Assembly (NCBI RefSeq): GCF_000620645.1
Contig: NZ_JIAV01000014.1
Coordinates: 62,001-126,000, forward strand
Source of the DNA: Nocardioides sp. URHA0032
GTDB lineage: Bacteria > Actinomycetota > Actinomycetes > Propionibacteriales > Nocardioidaceae
DNA length: 64,000 nucleotides
Direction of reading: 5' to 3'
Below the pieces are notes generated by a model. It was not told the origin of the DNA, ran no database searches, and worked only from the letters and a program-made list of their open reading frames with translations. Shown in pieces: positions 60,451-64,000 of this stretch; within the stretch, counting starts at the first letter, position 1, and each line of letters opens with the position of its first letter. Made by a program: the position numbers and the translations under genes.

Positions 60451-61166
60451 GACGCCAGCTTGTCGGCCTCGGAGCCGCCGTCCTTGTCCTTCTTGGACTC
60501 CTCCTTGGCGCGGGAGGCGTACATGTCGACGTACTCCTGGCCGGAGAGCCGCATGATCTCGTACATGATCTCGTCGGTGATCGACCGCAGGATGTAGCGG
60601 TCGTTCTCCATGCCCTCGTAGCGGCTGAAGTCCAGCGGCCTGCCGAACCGGACGACGGGACGCGTGAACCGGCCGAACGTCTTGCCGGGAGGCGCGACGA
60701 CGTCGGTGCCGACGACCGCGACCGGGATGACCGGCGCCTTCGTTTCGAGCGCCAGCCGCGCGACGCCGACCTTGCCGCGGTAGAGCTTGCCGTCGTGGGA
60801 GCGGGTGCCCTCGGGGTAGATGCCGAACAGCTCGCCCTGGTCGAGGAGTCGCTTGGCCGAGATGATCGCGCCCTCGGACGCGTTGCCGCCGGACCGGTCG
60901 ATCGGCACCTGGCCGGAGCCCTTGAAGAACGTCTTCTGCAGCCAGCCCTTGAGGCCGGGCGACGTGAAGTACTCCGCCTTCGCGACGAACGTGACGCGGC
61001 GCGGCAGCGTGAGCGGCATGAACAGCCAGTCGGCGTACGAGAGGTGGTTGCTCGCGAGGATGGCCGGGCCCTCGAGCGGCACGTTCTCGGCCCCGGAGAC
61101 CCTCGGGCGGAACACCAGCTTGAGCCACGGACCCAGGGCGATCCACTTCAGGAACCAGTAGAACAC
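60447..61166 (-). CDS. 1-Acyl-sn-glycerol-3-phosphate acyltransferase (PlsC family)
   Basis: 239 aa LPLAT enzyme of phospholipid synthesis. The HX4D motif is NHLSYADW, with VPIDRSGG, GIYPEGTRSHDGKLYRG and VIPVAVVGTD as motifs II-IV. The GTG at 61166 is favoured by GGAGG six bases upstream; a GTG at 61181 has none. A C-terminal Lys/Glu tail (residues about 220-239) is charged. First gene of a coupled three-gene operon with the flavin reductase and NAT. Confidence 0.92.
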   Translation of the reverse strand: MFYWFLKWIALGPWLKLVFRPRVSGAENVPLEGPAILASNHLSYADWLFMPLTLPRRVTFVAKAEYFTSPGLKGWLQKTFFKGSGQVPIDRSGGNASEGAIISAKRLLDQGELFGIYPEGTRSHDGKLYRGKVGVARLALETKAPVIPVAVVGTDVVAPPGKTFGRFTRPVVRFGRPLDFSRYEGMENDRYILRSITDEIMYEIMRLSGQEYVDMYASRAKEESKKDKDGGSEADKLAS

Positions 61167-61279
61167 CCGACACCTCCGCACGCGATCCCGAGACGACCCG
61201 ACGCGGGCAGCCTAGACCGTCGCCGGGGACTTCCCCATACCCCAGTCCGTGGATGGCTCCGGTGGGGCATCATGCCGCC

Positions 61280-62053
61280 ATGACTGTGCATCCCCAAGCC
61301 TCGCCGTACTCCGCCCCGGCCCGGCCGGAGCTCACCGGGGGGCGCAGCATCGGCGTCCTCCTCAGCCACGGCTTCACCGGGCAGCCGGCCTCGATGAAGC
61401 CCTGGGGCGAGGCGCTCGCGGCCCTGGGGTACGCCGTCGAGGTGCCGCGCCTGCCCGGCCACGGCACCACCTGGCAGGAGATGAACTCCACGACCTGGGC
61501 GGACTGGTACGCCGAGGTGTCGGGCGCGCTGGACAAGCTGCGTGCGGACAACGACGCGGTCGTGCTCTGCGGGCTGTCCATGGGCGGCGCCCTGGTGCTC
61601 CGCCTCGCCGCCGACCGGCCGGACGACGTCGCCGGCGTCGTGGTGGTCAACCCCGCGGTCGCGACCAAGCGGCTCGACGTGAAGCTACTGCCGGTGCTCA
61701 AGCACCTGGTGAAGTCGTTCCCCGGGATCGCCAACGACATCAAGAAGGAGGGCGGCGAGGAGTACGGCTACACGAAGACGCCGCTCAAGGCCGCCCACTC
61801 GATGATGCAGGCGTGGCCGCTGCTCGTGGCCGACCTGTCGAAGGTGACCGCGCCGCTGCTCTACCTGCGCTCCACCGAGGACCACGTCGTCGACGAGAAG
61901 TCCCAGCCGCTGATCACCGGCGGCGTCTCGTCGACCGACGTGACCGTCGTACCGCTCGAGGAGAGCTACCACGTGGCGACCCTCGACAACGACTTCGACA
62001 AGATCGTCGCGGAGTCGTCCGCGTTCATCGCCCGCGTGACTTCGGCGTCCTAA
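61280..62053 (+). CDS. Carboxylesterase/monoacylglycerol lipase
   Basis: 257 aa alpha/beta hydrolase like Bacillus Est30. The oxyanion loop is LLSHGFTGQP. The nucleophile elbow GLSMGG holds Ser100. TEDHVVDEKS carries the Asp and ESYHVATLDND the His. ATG at 61280; an ATG at 61253 would add nine residues. It lies 113 nt from the divergent plsC gene, as in other actinobacteria. Confidence 0.9.
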   Translation: MTVHPQASPYSAPARPELTGGRSIGVLLSHGFTGQPASMKPWGEALAALGYAVEVPRLPGHGTTWQEMNSTTWADWYAEVSGALDKLRADNDAVVLCGLSMGGALVLRLAADRPDDVAGVVVVNPAVATKRLDVKLLPVLKHLVKSFPGIANDIKKEGGEEYGYTKTPLKAAHSMMQAWPLLVADLSKVTAPLLYLRSTEDHVVDEKSQPLITGGVSSTDVTVVPLEESYHVATLDNDFDKIVAESSAFIARVTSAS

Positions 62054-62076
62054 CGCCGGGGGCATACCCTCGGAGT

Positions 62077-62535
62077 GTGCAGCCCGACCACCACGACGAC
62101 GAGGCCGAGGACCAGGCCTGGCGCGCGATCGTGGACAACTACGGCGACCGCGCCGAGATCGACGACTCCGCCCCGCCCACGGCTCCGCCGACGGCGCCGC
62201 CCGCGTCCGGTGCGCCGTTCGCCGGCCGCTTCGGTGACCTGCGGGCGTTCCCGTCCGAGAACGAGGACGAGCCGTTCGTGGCGGCGGAAGAGGACGAGGG
62301 CTTCGTCCCGCCCGAGCCGCCACCGCTCCCCCGCGTCGAGCCGGACCGGATGCTCGCCTGGGTGGGGGTCCTGGGCTCCCCCGTGGTGCTGCTCTGCGCC
62401 CTGGTCTTCGCGATCAGCGTGCCCGAGTGGCTGGGCTACCTGCTGGTCGCCGGGTTCGTCGGCGGGTTCCTCTACCTGGTGGTGAAGATGCCCCGCGAGC
62501 CGCGTGACCCCTGGGACGACGGCGCGCAAGTCTGA
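62077..62535 (+). CDS. Conserved acidic protein with two membrane helices
   Basis: 152 aa. The N-terminal ~80 residues are acidic and Pro-rich (HHDDEAEDQAWRAIVDNYGD). Two membrane helices (about 92-112 and 117-137) and a short basic tail follow. This pattern is usual between the esterase and glucokinase genes in actinobacteria (DUF308-like or unnamed). GTG start at 62077, 23 nt after the esterase. Function unknown. Confidence 0.78.
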   Translation: MQPDHHDDEAEDQAWRAIVDNYGDRAEIDDSAPPTAPPTAPPASGAPFAGRFGDLRAFPSENEDEPFVAAEEDEGFVPPEPPPLPRVEPDRMLAWVGVLGSPVVLLCALVFAISVPEWLGYLLVAGFVGGFLYLVVKMPREPRDPWDDGAQV

Positions 62536-62543
62536 CGGTTAGT

Positions 62544-63797
62544 GTGCGCAGCGTGAGCGCCAACGAGACGGTCGAGATCACCGGCCACCTGATGGACCAC
62601 GGCATCCTGTCGCGGGTCCTCGACGACATTCGCGAGTACGGCGGCGACTACTCGATCGACCGCTTCGACGTCGGCCGGGAGACCGACGACCCGTCGCACG
62701 CGGTGATCACGGTGGTCGCCGAGGACGAGGAGTCGCTCCAGCGGCTGCTGATGCGGCTGCAGACCCGTGGCGTGAACCAGGTGGACCCGGGCGAGGCGTC
62801 CGTGGCCGTCGCGGACCGCGACGGCGTGTTCCCCGACAGCTTCTACTCGACCACCAACCTCGACACCCGGGTCCGCGTCGACGGCACCTGGCTGGAGGTC
62901 GAGAACCCCGAGATGGACTGCGGCCTGGTGCTCGAGCGCGACGCCGACGGGCGACCCACGCGCGTCTACACGCTGCCGATGTCCGACGTGCGCGAGGGCA
63001 TGCTGGTGATCACCGGTGCGTCCGGCGTCAAGGTGTCGGTCCCCGAGCCGGACCGGACCGCGGGCGCGTTCGGGTTCATGGAGTCCGAGGTGTCCTCCGA
63101 GAAGCCGCAGGCCGTCCTGGTCCGCCAGGTGGCCGACGGCATGCGCGAGGCCAAGGCGGAGGGCAAGAAGGTCCTCTGGGTCGGCGGCCCCGGCGTCGTG
63201 CACACCGGCGCCGCGCCGGCGCTGGTCGCGATGGTCCACGCCGGCTTCGTCGACGTGCTCTTCGCGGGCAACGCCCTCGCCACCCACGACATCGAGTCCT
63301 CGCTGTACGGCACCAGCCTCGGCATCGACCTGGCCATGGGCCGCGGCGTCGAGCACGGTCACGAGCACCACATCCGCGCGCTCAACACGATCCGCAAGGA
63401 GGGCTCGATCAAGGCCGCCGTGGACAGTGGCGTACTGACCGGCGGCATCATGCACGCGCTCGTCACGCACCGGAAGGAGTTCGTCCTCGTCGGCTCGGTC
63501 CGTGACGACGGTCCGCTTCCGGACGTCTACACCGACGTGATCGAGGGCCAGCGGGCGATGCGCGCCCAGCTCCAGGGCGTCGGGTTCTGCCTGATGGTGG
63601 CGACCATGCTGCACTCCGTCGCGACCGGCAACATCCTGCCGGCCTCGATACCCCTGGTCTGCGTGGACATCAATCCGGCGACCGTCACCAAGCTCGCCGA
63701 CCGAGGGTCGTCGCAGGCGCGCGGCATCGTCACCGACGTGGGGCTGTTCCTCGAGCAGCTTGCAGTCGAGCTCGTGCCCGAGTACCGGCGTTCCTGA
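62544..63797 (+). CDS. TIGR00300-family LOR/SDH-type protein (ornithine cyclodeaminase-like)
   Basis: 417 aa. ETVEITGHLMDHGILSRVLDDIREYGGDYSIDRFDVG opens the LOR/SDH N-terminal domain, and WVGGPGVVHTGAAPALVAMVHAGFVDVLFAGNALATHDIESSLYGTSLG is the diagnostic TIGR00300 block. A Rossmann NAD-binding region follows. Related archaeal and cyanobacterial (AgrE/ArgZ C-terminal) proteins convert ornithine to proline. The role here is inferred by family. GTG at 62544; another at 62553 is possible. Its 3' end overlaps the convergent ROK gene by 68 nt. Confidence 0.85.
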   Translation: MRSVSANETVEITGHLMDHGILSRVLDDIREYGGDYSIDRFDVGRETDDPSHAVITVVAEDEESLQRLLMRLQTRGVNQVDPGEASVAVADRDGVFPDSFYSTTNLDTRVRVDGTWLEVENPEMDCGLVLERDADGRPTRVYTLPMSDVREGMLVITGASGVKVSVPEPDRTAGAFGFMESEVSSEKPQAVLVRQVADGMREAKAEGKKVLWVGGPGVVHTGAAPALVAMVHAGFVDVLFAGNALATHDIESSLYGTSLGIDLAMGRGVEHGHEHHIRALNTIRKEGSIKAAVDSGVLTGGIMHALVTHRKEFVLVGSVRDDGPLPDVYTDVIEGQRAMRAQLQGVGFCLMVATMLHSVATGNILPASIPLVCVDINPATVTKLADRGSSQARGIVTDVGLFLEQLAVELVPEYRRS

Positions 63798-64000
63798 AGG
63801 TCTGCCGGGCCAGGTACGCCGCCCCGATGGCGCCCGCCTCCGGTCCGAGTCCCGCCCGGACGAGCGGCGGCACGACCCGGTGCTCCGCACCCACCAGGGA
63901 CTCGCGCAGCGCGGCGCGCGCCGGCTCGAGGAGCAGGTCGCCCGCGATCGACGGGCCACCACCGACCACCACGATCTGCGGGTCGAAGGCGGCCACCAGG
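63730..64000 (-). CDS. ROK-family sugar kinase (glucokinase-like), 3' end only
   Basis: The visible 89 residues are the C-terminal end of a ROK kinase. FDPQIVVVGGGPSIAGDLLLEPARAAL and VPPLVRAGLGPEAGAIGAAYLAR match the ROK glucokinase end. The gene continues past base 64000. The last ~22 codons are read opposite the end of the TIGR00300 gene. A glkA-type gene follows plsC and esterase in other actinobacteria too. Confidence 0.88.
   Translation of the reverse strand, partial: LVAAFDPQIVVVGGGPSIAGDLLLEPARAALRESLVGAEHRVVPPLVRAGLGPEAGAIGAAYLARQTFRNAGTRARARLQAARGTAPRR

Noticed and set aside
1..64000. tRNA genes, insertion sequences or attachment sites
   Set aside because: I looked for T-loop signatures, terminal inverted repeats and integrase motifs by eye and found none that hold up.

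Overview
The window is very G+C-rich, densely coded actinobacterial chromosome. Its gene order (a complete dcw cluster without ftsA, but with sepF, yggT and divIVA), the Lys/Ala/Pro-repeat TraR/DksA protein, the SAV_6107-type HEPN gene and the DUF222/HNH gene all suit Propionibacteriales, most likely a Nocardioides-like member of Nocardioidaceae. The genus is inferred from style and synteny, not from a database match. No rRNA, tRNA, CRISPR array, insertion sequence or prophage was recognised.

Region 1 (1-20999, all minus strand) is the division and cell-wall cluster. In transcription order it reads mraZ, mraW-type leader RNA, a 57-aa membrane protein, rsmH, ftsL-like, ftsI, murE, murF, mraY, murD, ftsW, murG, murC, ftsQ, ftsZ, pgeF, yggS, sepF, yggT, divIVA, traR/dksA-like, lspA and rluD (cut by the left edge). 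Many junctions are 1-4 nt start/stop overlaps, so translation is probably coupled. Regulatory signals include a four-unit, 10-bp-periodic MraZ box over a candidate mraZ promoter, the structured leader before rsmH, a 31-bp palindrome upstream of ftsZ and a strong hairpin terminator after divIVA.

Region 2 (21000-28451): a plus-strand moxR-DUF58-transglutaminase operon runs away from mraZ. It faces a minus-strand set: DUF3040, a methyltransferase, a HEPN-domain protein preceded by a near-perfect LexA/SOS box, and a small membrane protein.

Region 3 (28513-36284): a coupled plus-strand cassette (YbaK-like deacylase, ArsC/Spx-like protein, ATP-grasp enzyme, phytoene-desaturase-like oxidoreductase), then metF and the block idsA2-Rv2175c-pknL as in Mycobacterium, where aroG follows shortly.

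Region 4 (36316-49140): about 11.5 kb of mostly accessory genes separates pknL from aroG. They are endonuclease IV, two DMT exporters, a YcaQ/AlkZ-like protein, a DUF7144 membrane protein, a zinc-ribbon anchored protein, threonine aldolase, a LysR regulator, a DUF222/HNH protein, a P-loop kinase and an S51 peptidase. A minus-strand run of aroG, haloalkane dehalogenase and cupredoxin ends the region.

Region 5 (49200-64000) is metabolic: an APC permease, a nucleotidyltransferase, an EEP phosphatase, a phosphofructokinase with the PPi-dependent residue signature, a GH51 arabinofuranosidase, an MFS transporter, DUF1028-glpK, a coiled-coil protein, a coupled plsC-flavin reductase-NAT operon, an esterase, a TIGR00300 ornithine-cyclodeaminase-like enzyme and the 3' end of a ROK-family sugar kinase at the right edge.
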